Shown here one piece after another: positions 42,782-57,889 of a stretch of DNA of 64,000 bases; position 1 is the stretch's first letter; the number at the start of each line of letters is the position of its first letter. The position numbers and the translations under genes are program-made. Source of the stretch: Phascolarctos cinereus (lineage: Eukaryota > Chordata > Mammalia > Diprotodontia > Phascolarctidae); contig NW_018344058.1 of the NCBI RefSeq assembly GCF_002099425.1, forward strand, positions 3,782,001-3,846,000, read 5' to 3'. A model generated the notes under the pieces. It searched no databases, was not told where the DNA came from, and saw only the letters and a list, made by a program, of their open reading frames with translations.

Positions 42782-45054
42782 AACAAGTCAAGCCGGATTA
42801 ACCCTGTTCATTTTTTCTGACAGGGTTGCCAGAACAGGTGAATGTGATAGATATTAATTTACCTACCTGTCAGAAAAGCGTTTAATAAGGCCTTTCATGC
42901 TATTCTCATAGAAAAGAAGAGATCTGAGGTAGAGGTACAAGTGAAGTATAATTATGTGGATTGTAGCAAACAGAAAAATTTACAAATTTAGGTTTGAGTT
43001 ATTGGGAAAACTTCCTAACATAACTATCCAAAGTGAAAATGGGGAGGGAGGACATGGGCAGGGAGGAGACTATAAATCTTTAAGTCAAAATTGCTGTTGA
43101 AGTACAATGTTGAAGGGATTCCTTTTATTCAGGGATTGGTTGGCCTATAGGCACTCTTAGATACCATTTATCTCAGATCTTGTGACTATGTGAACCCAAC
43201 AGGCAGAAGGGGAAAGCTATTTCGCTGACTACTAGAAGCCCAACTTGTCTTTTTTCTTTATCTCAGCACATTTCCTTAAAAGATATTTTACATTAATCAA
43301 TAATAACGCTACAAAGAGGCCTGAAGAGACCAAGAGAGTTCACACAACCTAGCTGTTTCAGAAATTCATGACAGACATTCCCTATGAACAACTGTTTATG
43401 GTCTCACCCAAAAGTCCTCATGCGACTATGGCAAATGGATATGTAAGCTTCTAGAAATGAGACTCATCCTTAGTGGAATGAAGGCTTCATGACAGTGCTC
43501 CTAACTACTTCCAGGACGACCCATGAAGCAACAGCCCCATTTCAAACTGTGCTGTGTTCAAACAGGGGGATATGCAAATAGTTACACTACATTCCATAAA
43601 TTATGGGGAGCTTTTCAAAAACAGTCTCCAAGTATGTTCCAGAGGTGAAAAGAATTGACACCATGGAGCTGCTACATTTATTTCTTCAAACAAGTCAAAA
43701 CTGAGACAGTTGTTTTAAATTTTAAGAAGCTTAAAAAGCTATTTATAACTCACCAAAAGGTCTATTTGTCGTGACAAGATCATCTATGAAAGTAAAAACT
43801 GGGGGGTTCTACTCCTGGACAATACCTGGAAATGAAACCTTTTAAGTCCCCTCCTCAATATATTAAATGTTACAAATAAATCAAAAGGAGCCAACATAGT
43901 ACCCTAAAGAGCTTTGCTGGCTAACCACCCCTGTGAGCAGGAAACCACAGCCCATAAGCCCAGGTGGTTCCCCAGCTGTGAAAGACTCCCATCCTGAAGT
44001 CCAAGGTTTCCCTGGACCAATTCCAGGTCTTGAAGGTACCAGATGAAACCTAGGTTCTCTCTCCTGTGGGGAAAAAAAAAAAAAAGGCTCTGATCTGCTG
44101 CAGAACACAGATCGCCTGAAAAGAAAACCAACCTAAACAAAAACATCACCTCCCCTAACCCAGGGTATGAACAGATTGAAATCTCCAAGGTGGAAGCTAT
44201 CTGGAAACAGATTCTCCGAGGCTCAAGTCGAGGAAGCACCCTCTCTGTCTAGCAAGTTATTTACACACCAGGCTATGTGAACAAAACAATTCACCCAGTG
44301 CCTTCAAATGCCAGGGAAAATAGCGGGTCCTTTAAGATTCCTGGCTGGGGAAAAGAGGCTGAGTGGTACAAAGGGCAGAGAGTCCAAACTGAGAGACTGA
44401 AATATGTTTGCCAAGTCAGTGGAACTCATTCTATTTAAATAAATAAAAATTTACCATGTAATCTTTCCCTAACGAGTTAAATCACTTTAATTTACCCAAG
44501 TGGCAAACTGTGATTAGCGATCAAAATGGCATACTCATTCCTGTTATAAAAACATTTAATACTCTAAAAAAAGTCTCTTAATTGCACACACTATTTTAAA
44601 TTGTTGTAATTTGTTCAAGATTCTGTGAAGCATACAAAACTTATTTTTCCTTTCTTTTTAAGGATAACAAAAATAAGAGAGAAGGAAAAAGTGAAAAGTG
44701 GGTGATTTCACGAACAACTTACATCATTGTTTAGTTAGGGGTAGGCAGGAAGTAGGTGTTTAAGAGTGAAATTTTACAAAATCAAAACCTCCAAAAGATC
44801 TCAAAACTATTAGGGGCAAAAAAAGGAAAGAATTTATAGTCAGGTGGTCAAACTCATTATATAAATTACCCTTGTTAATTTACTGTTTGGAAAATATTGT
44901 TCATCAAAAAGAGACTTCACATTTAATTTCTCCATTTTTTAAATTACAAAGGTAACAGAAGTAAAAGTAGTACATATCAGAGAAATTAAAGGAAAAAATG
45001 ACAAGTTTGCACCGCTGACAATGCATTAAGTAACAGTGACTCAGATAAAAGAGT

Positions 45055-45180
45055 AAGAAATTTGGAGCTGAAGGAACATCTGAGATGACATCTATTCCTA
45101 CCCCCATTATTTGATGGATTAGAAAACTGAGGCCTAAAGAGATTTTAAGCAACATGTTCAAGAAAGGTAACAGGGTCTTA
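45055..45180 (-). mobile_element. MIR-type SINE
   Basis: 'ggagctgaaggaacatctga' and 'agaaaactgaggcctaaaga'. Antisense. Confidence 0.6.
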
Positions 45181-45649
45181 AACATGGTTAATTATTTAAA
45201 TGATATTCCAATAATTTTTACTTTTTTTTACATCTTTTCATTCCAATAATTATTTTTTACCATTTCTTAGTTTTAAATTCAGTATACACCTAAACTTATG
45301 AGAAGTTGACAAAAGTCAACAGTCTATTTCATGTAATGATGTAATTCTTAAATTCTAATTCTCTCTTCCTTTTCGTACATTATAAATTTCTGCTCAGAAG
45401 AAAGGTTGTGTATTTGTCATTGATGTTAAAACAGTAACTACAACTCAGATTTCAATAATATCTAAGATGCTAAAAATTCTAGATGTGATAGAACATTATT
45501 TCTTTGTTATGTATCCCATGCAATCAGAAAACTGACCACAGCAATCTAGAAAACAACAGAGTCTCCTACCTTCCTACAGTACTTCTGCTTAAAAGGTTAA
45601 CAAGTTGTCTTTAATAAGAAGCAACAGTGTAGAGTAGGCATTCCTTCGA

Positions 45650-45760
45650 GTTCAGTCAAAACTCAACAAACATCTATGAAGTGCCTACTATGGGCAAGGC
45701 TCCATCTTAAATGCTGGAAGCTTACAATCTACTGGATGGATGTAACACGTACACAAAATA
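45650..45760 (-). mobile_element. L2 LINE 3' end
   Basis: 'actcaacaaacatctatgaa', 'gtgcctactatgggcaaggc' and 'gaagcttacaatctactgga'. Antisense L2 terminus. Confidence 0.6.
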
Positions 45761-46754
45761 CATACAAAAGCATTCACAGAAATTCCAAGACAAAGACAGC
45801 ATTAATAACTCAGGATGAATGGGGAGAGGGGAAGAAGGGAGCAAGAACAACAGGAAGGGCCTTGTGTAGGAGGTATATCTCAAAGAGCTAGTGACTCCAA
45901 AAGGAGGTGTTAATCTGTAGAAATAGGGCAAAATTGGCTTCACAACCCTAAGGAAATCTCTAAATCCACTTCAAAGAAGCTTAAAATCATCCAAATTTAC
46001 TTCAAGTTTACATGTGTTCAGAGTTTGGAGAAGGAGAAAGAGGTAGGGTTTGGGAAAAGAAATTATTTGGTTTCCAAGGAATTCACGCTTACATGTGAGT
46101 AACATCACTCCCAAAACATTCTTTCACATAAAGTACTTTTCAAAATACACTACAAACACAAATGTTAAGTGTGTTAATAAATGGGTGCCTCTTTATATCA
46201 TGAACTAGGAGAAGAGGAGAAAAGTGGTTTAATTTGGAGACAGAATATACATAGAGGTAAGAAAAATGGGAAAAGCCTTAACAAAATGTAAAAGATGAGG
46301 ACTAGAAGAGAAAGGCTCATGACCAAAGAACTTCTCCCAAACACATCTGCCTAGAGGGGAGAAAGGGCTTGTCATCCTCCCATCTCTTGGGCTTAAGTGT
46401 CCTATGTACCACTTTCAGGGTTATCTGTAATTAAATTAGTTAAGAGATTAAAAGAGGTGCAATACTGCCTTTCAAAACAGCAGAGTCCATTTTTCCTGGC
46501 TGTGGCCACACACAGGGTACAGAAGTACTGGTTGCCTGGAAGGACTCGCCAGGCATTAGATCCTTTTTTATTTTGTTATTCTGATTAAAACAGTAGAATA
46601 TGTTGTAACATTAGCAAAATGTATTACTTCTACAGTGAGTTCTGTTAGGTGGAAAAATAATGGATACATACCACCAAAATTGTAAAAAAAAAAAATCACA
46701 CATTGTAATAATAATAGCAAAATGTATATATAGTACTATACATAATGCATAATA

Positions 46755-46992
46755 CAGTATTTATATATGGTACCTGGCACATACTAACTATTTACAAATA
46801 TTATCTCATCTGATCCTCACCACTCTGGGAAGCAACAATATGTCCCCATTTCACAGTTGAGGAAACTGAGGCAAACAGAAGTTAAGCGGCCTGCCCAAGA
46901 TCAGAGACACAGTATGTGTCTGAGGCCAGAACTGAACTCTGGTCTTCCTAACTCCAGTCCAGGCACTCTCTCCATTGTGCCACCAGCTGCCT
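46755..46992 (-). mobile_element. MIR SINE, near full length
   Basis: 'attatctcatctgatcctca', 'ccccatttcacagttgagga', 'gaactgaactctggtcttcc' and 'ccattgtgccaccagctgcc'. Antisense and well preserved. Confidence 0.8.
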
Positions 46993-47379
46993 AGTTAATG
47001 CATTATACAAGCATACTTAGAACTAGAGGCATTTAGTATGGAGCACAGCTGAGCTTCCCAACAGTTAGGGAAGAGTGGTACCAGAGGACCCTTGAGAAGC
47101 CTGATATTAGGGAGGCAGGCACCAGGCCAAGGCCACACAGAGCAGTGTGTACCAAGAAAAAGATATCTATTAGAAAGCTGATGAACATGTTTTGGGGAGA
47201 ACAAAACTAATGACCACAAACATACAGGTAATAAAATGAAATCCTCAGTAAAATGTTTTTCTCTGTATAACCATTTCTTTCTGACCATTTAAAAAAAAAC
47301 TTTTCAACTAGACCTGTGATGTCATTCACCCGCCCTGCAATTTAAAAGTCTTACAACACTGCCCAAGATACCCAGACAT

Positions 47380-47478
47380 TAAGGCACTAAGCCAGGGTCA
47401 CACAGCAAGTATGTATCAGGGTCAAGATTCGGATCCAGATCTTCTGGACTCTCAGGCCAGCTCTCCATGTCCATTGCA
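47380..47478 (-). mobile_element. MIR fragment
   Basis: 'gccagggtcacacagcaagt' and 'gattcggatccagatcttct'. Antisense 5' half. Confidence 0.6.
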
Positions 47479-47664
47479 ACAATGATCAAAACTAGATTAA
47501 TGATGGGCCCGAAAGAAAAACTAAGACCAAACAAGGCTTGCCTGGATTCCTTTTTTGATTCCCCACAGCATTCTCTCCCTCTTAAAATGACTCTGCATTT
47601 AGTAGCTTTTGCACACGGAATTCCCTCCCAATAGAACAGCTGATGCTGGAGGGAAGAGTCTGTT

Positions 47665-47780
47665 TCCAATAAACATTTAATGAGCACTTGCTATGTGCCA
47701 GGAGTTGTGCTAAATACTGAGGATACAAAAACAAACATGAAACCACTCCTGCCCTCAAGGAGCTTACTTTCTACATTTAG
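47665..47780 (-). mobile_element. L2 LINE 3' end
   Basis: 'aataaacatttaatgagcac', 'tgctatgtgccaggagttgt' and 'ctgccctcaaggagcttact'. Antisense L2 terminus, well preserved. Confidence 0.7.
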
Positions 47781-47824
47781 TAAAGAGCTGGTGACTTAAA
47801 TATAAGTAATTAAATAACTTCTGA

Positions 47825-48105
47825 TTACAGCTGTCCCAAAAATGGATGGGCAGTCCCAAGAGAGTTTCCTATCGATGCAATTCTTTAAGCAGAGGCTGGA
47901 AGATTTGGAACTAACAAAATTTCCTTCCCATAATGAATGGCTGAACAAATAAATAAATAAATGAGCGAATAAATAAATAAAAGACATTTATGAGTCATGG
48001 CTGAGCTAAACTAAGGATAATGTAAAAAGAATTCAAGCTTCATTGAGGGGATAAACTAAATGACTGAGATCTCTTCCAACTCTAAGAATCCAGGATTTTG
48101 TGAAT
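47825..48105 (+). mobile_element. CR1/L3-like LINE 3' end
   Basis: 'cagctgtcccaaaaatggat', 'ctttaagcagaggctggaag' and later 'gagatctcttccaactctaa'. Interrupted by an AATA-unit repeat at 47946-47983. Confidence 0.6.
47946..47983 (+). repeat. (AATA)n simple repeat
   Basis: About nine tetranucleotide units with one interruption. Confidence 0.9.
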
Positions 48106-48465
48106 TCAGAACATTTTCAGAATCAATTTTCCCTGGAAGTCTCTTACTCTTGGCTCCTTTAAGAGAACTGCTTTTGTCCAACAGCCCTCTGAAAAGGTGA
48201 GGCTGGCTATCAAGGTAAGCTCCTCGACATGGCCTTCTCCTCACCCTTCCTACCCAAACAGAAGAAAAAAATACGGATCCTTGATATGTACAGTGTTAAA
48301 AAAAAAAGCCTTTGAGAGTTTCACTGAGAAAATGCTATTAGACTGAACAGTTCTGATAATGAACACTCTTCCCACTATCATCACTGAAAGGTGAAGAAAG
48401 GATAATTATACTAAGCAAAATCACTGGCAAAGGTCACAGTATTTGCTGCTCTGGCTCTGATTTTA

Positions 48466-48973
<508 letters not shown>

Positions 48974-50096
48974 TCAAAGTATCTGAAATGCCTTAACTAA
49001 GGAGCAGCATTATGTGAAGAGAAGAGTTTGTTAAATGGCTGGCTTGTTACTTAGTCAAAATCAGAGAGATGATGCAAATTTTTTTTTATCCTTAAACTCA
49101 TTTTAAGAGCTTCCAAACTACTTCTAGGATGTGGAAGTGCTTAGAGAAAACACCTCACCGAATGTCAATATAATATATAATATATAATATAAAATACAAA
49201 ATAATAATATTTTTAAAAACCACTTTAAGTAGTTACACTAAGGAAAGTTTACTTTAAGCAAAGGTAAATTACTTTAAGTTAAACATCTACTTCATAGTGT
49301 ATGATGACCATTTTACAGATAGGGAAAGTGAGCCACAGGGAAACTAAAAGATCTAGACTTAAGAGGGGAGAAATTTGGGTTTTCCCACTTTGGAGTTTCA
49401 CATTTCTTTCCCCTCTGAATGGCTGCCTTTAAAAAACACACACACACATTCTCAGGTAAGTGTGGGAAAAAAAAAGTTTCTGATTCTGAGAAACAACAGG
49501 CATAGGTATGTTCATTCACCAACTTCAAGACTATATAGCACATAAATACTCAAGTCACCACGTCTGCTACCGATTTACTCCATGGACTCCCAGTGCAACT
49601 TTATCCAAGCAAGTGCAAGATGATTTTAATACCCCCTACCTTCTGCAACTCCCAGAAATCAAATTTTATAGGCACAGAAGGCATAATTAGAGTGAGTCTA
49701 TAGTGGAGGGTAGATGCATTGGAAAAATCAGTGCCAAAGTGGAATACAAGTCACAAAAATCCACCAATAATTCCTAAACATCAATATTAGTCAACCTCTT
49801 CCACTCCAAATAAATATTACATCAAAAATAGTACCAAGTAGTAAAACTGATGTACTAGCATAATGGTAATGAAATGCCAAGGTGATGAGAAAGGGGAGGG
49901 AAGAGCAGTACAATATAATTGGCTTCTGAAAAAATAAAAAATAATTAGGAAAATAAAGCAAGTTAAAATAGAAAGGAACCTTAAAGGTCATTTCGTTCAA
50001 AGGAGTATCACATGTTGCTTGACAGCCTGATACTTCCACTAATGTGGTATACATTCTGCACCTACAGATGGCCAGTCTTTTCTTGTTCATGATTCA

Positions 50097-50240
50097 GTCA
50101 ATGAATAAACATTTATTAAGCACCTACTATGTGCCAGGCACTATGCTAAGTGCAAGGGATACAAAGAAAGATAAAAGACTAGCCTTACCTGCCAGAAGCT
50201 CAAAAATATAATAAAAGAGACAACATGCAAAGCTAGGAAG
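50097..50240 (-). mobile_element. L2 LINE 3' end
   Basis: 'taaacatttattaagcacct', 'actatgtgccaggcactatg' and 'gggatacaaagaaagataaa'. Antisense, close to consensus. Confidence 0.75.
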
Positions 50241-51189
50241 CTCCATGTTCTATGGACGTACAGTCTATGGCCAGATCTACACTCTGAAGCCCTCTCATTT
50301 TGGTATGACCAGCCAATACGTGTATAATTCAGGGAGAGTTTGGAAAGCCTGAGTTACTTCCACACCAAGACAGGTCATCAGAATAGGACATCAAAGAGAT
50401 ACTTTCCTAGAAATCAGGATTCTTAGGAAACACAGTGAACTTCTTGTGAAAGGTTAGCAGGTGAGGAAGAAAGAAGGGGACAAAGAAAAATGACTTAATC
50501 TAGTCTCTTTCATCCAAAGAGTACAATGAATCAGTCCAGCAAAAAAGCAAAGGTGGGGTATTCCTACTTGTATTGCTTTCATCTACCTACTTTAAGTTAC
50601 TGTTGTGAATCTCTCCATTATTTTTATATCTGGCTCATGGACTATTCTACCCTACCCCCTACCACTCTCTAGTATTTAAATATGCATGTTGACAATCCCT
50701 TGAAGCTCTAAATTCCTCAATCTCCTCAATACCAACATCACCATCTACGTTACACATCACTCATAAATTAGTTATCATCATTTCTTGGGTTGCACCATTT
50801 TCAAAATAAAAAATTTTATAGTCTGGAAATGAAATATCAATCTCCTACTCATACAGAAATTGCTCTTCATTTTTTTGTCATTTGACTGTTCCTCAAATTC
50901 CCTAATTTAACGTTAATTACACATACACAATCAATTATTTCCATACACAATCTTTATCTGATGGTCAGCTATTTGACTGTTACACAAGTTAGTACCCTGC
51001 AAAATCCCCATGTCCCACTGAACTTCCCCATTCCCAACTTGGGAATCCTTATCCCTGAGCAACTATTTGATTTTTCTACTCCTGCTCCAGAGCTGCTGAA
51101 TCTCTTGGAAAAAAAACCATGTGATTAAATTAAGTACGTATGATTCACTGTATATCCATATTATCAGCTGGGCCACTGCTGCTGCTTAT

Positions 51190-51920
51190 CAAATAAAATT
51201 CAAACGTCCTTGTCTACCATTCACGGATCTCCACAATCTGGTATTATCCTAACTTTTCTAGCTGTATCTCATATTACTGTGACTGTTACATTCTTTGCTT
51301 CAACCAAACTACACTACACTCTGATCTCCATGTCACCCCCATCCCCAAACCTCTCTTTCCCTATATCTCCATGTCTTTGCTCATACCATTCTCTAAACCT
51401 GGTATATTTCTTTTCCTCGTGTGCCAGTGACATTCTTATCTGTCCTTTACAGAATAACTCAAAAACCTGCTCCATCGTGAAGCCGACCTGGCCCTCTCCT
51501 CTCTTCTCCTGCCATCAGTAATGTGCTTCTTCCTGAATCAGCACTTTGTTCTATAGTTCTCTAATTTACTTATCAAGTACTCTTGAACATAACAGGTCAT
51601 ATAATCCTACATTTAGAGCCAAAAGGGAACTCAAAAATCACTTAGTCCAATGACAGATGAGGAAACCAAGACCTACAGAGGTTAAGTGACTTGCCCAACT
51701 CACAAAGGTAGTAACTGAGTCAGGATTTGAACTCTGTACCTCTGGCTCTAAATCCAGCATTCTTTCCATTGCATCATACTGACTCTTCCTCTAGACTTTT
51801 AGCACTCTAAGATTTTAAGGGCAGATACAATGACATCTACATTTTTAACCTCTCCCACTGCCTAGCATAGTAACGGTCTGTACACAATAGGTACCTAATA
51901 AATATTCATTGAACGAATGT
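51190..51920 (+). mobile_element. L2 LINE, 3' region, split by a MIR
   Basis: 'attcaaacgtccttgtctac', 'cctggtatatttcttttcct' and 'aaaacctgctccatcgtgaa' to about 51585. It resumes at about 51790 with 'ttttaagggcagatacaatg' and 'aataggtacctaataaatat'. The longest L2 in the window. Confidence 0.75.
51600..51785 (-). mobile_element. MIR SINE inside L2
   Basis: 'gatgaggaaaccaagaccta', 'gttaagtgacttgcccaact' and 'caggatttgaactctgtacc'. Antisense, inserted in the L2 3' region. Confidence 0.78.
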
Positions 51921-52125
51921 GAATAAATAAAGTTTCTCATAGAAATAATTTTTCATTTGCTTCTTACCCAGCTTGCCCTAAAAACAAATAAACAACCCAC
52001 TAAATAAATACGCCACATGGTACCACTGAATTATTCATTCCGTGTTGTTTTCTCATATGTGTTAAAAGCCTATTCCCCAAATTAGGGCAAGGAACCGTGA
52101 ATAGGCAAAAGCAATTCTGAATTTA

Positions 52126-52752
<627 letters not shown>

Positions 52753-52994
52753 TCATACACACAGTGTCATTCCATGGCAGTGGAAGTAGCATTTTAAACC
52801 AGATTCATTGCTTTTCTTTCAAGAAAGATTATCCTGGATTACAGGGATTCAAGGTTTTGTAATAAAACATGTAATGGGATCAAATGAAGATGAAAAACTT
52901 ATTGAAAAGAAATCCTGCTGAAAGATTTAATTGAAAAATCCCTTCCCAAAGCTCTTATCTGAGAAATTCAAACAAAACAAACGCTAAGACTACA

Positions 52995-52996
<2 letters not shown>

Positions 52997-53058
<62 letters not shown>
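52997..53058 (+). repeat. (CT)31 microsatellite
   Basis: Pure CT units, no SINE recognised next to it. Confidence 0.98.
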
Positions 53059-53061
<3 letters not shown>

Positions 53062-53154
53062 AGCTTGCCAGCACTGACCAAAGGCACAATGAGAACTATT
53101 TAAATGACCTAAAATGAAGGAGAAAATGGACCGCTTTACAAAGCAATGCAAATA

Positions 53155-53325
53155 GAATCATAAGACCATAGGGTTGCAGATGGAAGATTCCTGGAGCCCT
53201 TTCTAGTCTAGCCATTTATTTTAAAGATGAGGTAACAGAGGGAAACACACAAAAGCGAAACACATAATAAGGGGACACTCAAGATCTGAACCAATGTCCT
53301 CTGTTTCCAAATCCACAGCTTTTCT
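53155..53325 (-). mobile_element. MIR-type SINE
   Basis: 'agaatcataagaccataggg', 'ttaaagatgaggtaacagag' and 'gatctgaaccaatgtcctct'. Antisense. Confidence 0.65.
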
Positions 53326-55157
53326 TTTCTTTCTTTTTTGAAACTTTAAAGATTAGAACCAATTGTGTTTGTTTTGGAGCCTCTCCCTGGTTCTTTTCCT
53401 TTCCATAAATATTAGACACATGAATTTGATACAAAGGCCAAAAGGCTGTATTTGGTTTGAGACAAGCGTAAGATAAAATGTTAGCACACCATCCGATAGC
53501 ACACAGAAGGAAAAGGGATTGAACTTCAGACATGGATCACTATAACCTAGAAAAGTATAAATAAATGAAATCAAGTCCAAAATGCCACACTTCATTCAAC
53601 AGCATCAGCAAGTTTCTTAAGCTAGCAACAGATAACAAAATGGTGGCAAGAAAATATTTCTAGATTGAATCTGTCCTTCTTAATCTCTTTTCCTTAAACC
53701 TGGGGAACTGGTAGTGCTAGTTTCCACTGAAAAACACCTTGGGGAATGAAGAGCTGGGGTCTCACATAGAGCTAAAATAACATACAGAGAAAATTCTTCA
53801 TCCTCTTCATTGTCATATTTGTACACAAACCCAATGCTTTTCCAATCTACGCTTCCTCTGGTACAATTAGTTCCTTAAGAATGGCAATCAGATTCATAAC
53901 ACTTATTTTGTCCCTTTATAAATATAGGTGAAATGACCATTCTCACTACCGCATGAGATAAAAAATTTTCAAATGAGGCTATGTGGCTGTCATATCATCA
54001 TAACCTATTTCATTGTGTTTTGTATGTTTGATATTTAAAAAAAATAACAACTACCTGCTATGCCAACAACTGAACCTGTTTCCATTTTCTCTTAAAGAAA
54101 AAAAATTTTAATTTAATCTCATTTTTGCTTCATACAGCAAACATAAACCAAGACTTTTTTAAATTAAAGTTTAGTATCTAAAAGAGACAGAAAAGTAAAA
54201 ACATCCAATGTCTGTAACAAGGCTCCAGAAGGCGGCTCTGAAGTCCCACAAGACACCTCATCATGGGGCGTTAAGTGATGCAGGGCTCCTGAAAGTCCCA
54301 ATCTCTACAGGGCACTATCAGTTTGGAAAGGCTTCAAGTATAAGCCCAGTGACAAAATGTACAATTGTTGTGCAAAGACCAATTTATTCAAGTCTAGGGA
54401 AACCCAATACCAGCTCAGAACCAACAGGTGATATTATTTTCAGCCATGGTACATTATAAACACCACACAATAAGTCAAAGAGAGCTCAGGGTAGACCTCT
54501 GATGAAATCAGGTCTCCTCAAAGTACTGAAATTATGTAAAGAGCCTTAAAAAAGAGACACACGGACATAAATTGGTAGGAGTTGGAGAAGGAATTTTTAA
54601 GTCAATATATAGAACAAGATTTTTGTGTCCAAAAGTAATGAACTTTTTTTCATCATTTCTACTGACCTGGCTACACGTCAAACCATATCTCAATTCTCCT
54701 AACTAAAACATAACCTCCTTAAGAAGAAACATCAAAAATGTTTCTCTCCTTTAAACCCATCCCCCAAATAAAAATTCGCATAAACAGCTACTCCTGGGAA
54801 AAAATTTTAAATCTATTTAGCATATATGTTAAGCAGCCATCTAAAACAATTATGCTTTGGAAAACTTGGATTTCAGCTCATAAACTTAAATTATGCTAAT
54901 CCAGGCCTAGACATTTCAGTTTCAGAAGCACAGGTAGAATTCAATACTAATAGGAAAGTTACCTGACATCTTGATGAATATACCTTGGAAAATAAGGTCA
55001 TATTCTGTGCCAGTTTGGAACTCTCTGGACTAATTTTTCACAGTCTTAATACAGTTTCTGATTAAAGAGTCAAATGATTTATAAGCATTTTTGGTGCTCA
55101 TATTAATCACTTTAAAATTTTGGGAAGAGGTACTGGGTGAAAGAGTTGAGATTTTTA

Positions 55158-56471
<1,314 letters not shown>

Positions 56472-56659
56472 CTAAGGTAAACAGCAATGTGCATTTATTT
56501 TTTTTTTCCCCTGGATGAAATAAAAAGCATGCATTCGATTTCCATCACAGGTCCATACTCTGAGAAGGAGAAAAGTGATGCTATGCTGTTGGATCTGCAA
56601 GATGTCAAAAAAGCTTATCACCAATAATCACAAAGTCTCAGAAGTCAGAGCAGGGGTCA

Positions 56660-56815
56660 CAATGATTTAGTCCATCTCCCCTCATTTCAACACAGATGGA
56701 AATAGAAGCTCTCCTCTAAAGCAAAGCGAATTGCTCAAGGTCACACAGCAAGCAAGTGGTAGAACTGGGACTGGAACTCAGGTCTCCTGTTTCCCAGGCT
56801 AGTGGTGTTTCTAGC
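56660..56815 (-). mobile_element. MIR-type SINE
   Basis: 'attgctcaaggtcacacagc' and 'actggaactcaggtctcctg'. Antisense. Confidence 0.75.
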
Positions 56816-57179
56816 CAGTCAGTTGCTGTAGTAGTAGGAAGGCATTCACAAAAGCCAAAACTCGGCCTGACTGAAGGCAATTCCTGGTTCACAGGAAATT
56901 CCAAGCAGAGCCCAACATTCCTGAGGACAGAAATGCAATTAGCATTGCCTTCGCAATTCCTTAGGGCTGGTCTGTTACTGCTCTCAAAAAGCAAGTTAGG
57001 AAATGGGTAGCCAATAAGAACATGGTCCATGCACTAATTCTCTACTTTCTTCTAAAAGAAGAACGGATGATGAATTTCAAGTCTTTCACGTACACAGACT
57101 TGCATGGCACAACTGACTGAGAGTGCAGAGAAATTAAAACCACTAGCCTGTGTGGAGGAATCTTGAAGCAGCTCAAATT

Positions 57180-57305
57180 GTACATCTGAGGCTTTTTATC
57201 TGTATGACCTCAAGTTAACTTCCCTGGGCCTGGGTTTCCTCTTCTGCTATATGAAGGGGCTGGATGAGACAGCCTCTAAGATCCCTTTCAACTCTAGACC
57301 TCTGA
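57180..57305 (+). mobile_element. MIR/Ther-type SINE tail
   Basis: 'gcctgggtttcctcttctgc' and 'aagatccctttcaactctag'. Sense. Confidence 0.6.
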
Positions 57306-57889
57306 TCCAGTGAAACTCTAGGTGCAGACACAGGTAGGAGAATGGCACTGTACCTGATCATAAGGCAAGGAAAGTCACCTTAGTCATAATTAACTTTCAA
57401 TGACAGCAAGACACCTAATTAGAAATATTCCAAGGATAGTGTGAGAGCCAGTTGCATACATGAGAAGAGGTCACTAAATAAGCCCACTTTAGTCCTTTGA
57501 AACTGATGATCCTTCCAACTCTGACCACCAAAGCCCAGTGAAGGAGCTCTTTTTCATCCTTTTTCAACTTTTGGGACCATGAAAAGGTGATAGAATGGGG
57601 GTATTTTGGGTAAAGACCTTCCCAGTTACAGAATTTATTCTATTAAAAATCTTGGTTACCCTGAAATATTTGCATTTTCCCCTATCATGTTTGGGGTTAA
57701 ATCAAACGAGGTACATGGTAACACATATAAGGTACTTAGTAAACCTTAAAGCACTATATAAAAGCTAGCTATTGTTAATTCAATGATAATAGGCTCACCG
57801 TAATTAAAAAACATGAAATAAGCTTAAAAATGGATACAGGCATTTGAGACCCTTCCAAAAGGGACTGAGAGAAGAAACTGTGCTTTTTA

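Larger units (their letters stand above)
42400..43180 (+). mobile_element. CR1/L3-like LINE, RT and 3' end, split by a SINE
   Basis: The left part reads QHGFIKNKS, a reverse-transcriptase motif typical of the CR1/L3 clade. It continues across a later SINE to 'gcgtttaataaggcctttca'. Further on, 'ttgggaaaacttcctaacat' and 'ctatccaaagtgaaaatggg' are the CR1 3' end. Old and broken by gaps and stops. Confidence 0.68.

Noticed and set aside
43900-44240. G+C-richer patch considered as an LTR or CpG island
   Set aside because: No TG...CA ends, no paired copy, and few CpG. No LTR element was recognised anywhere in the window.
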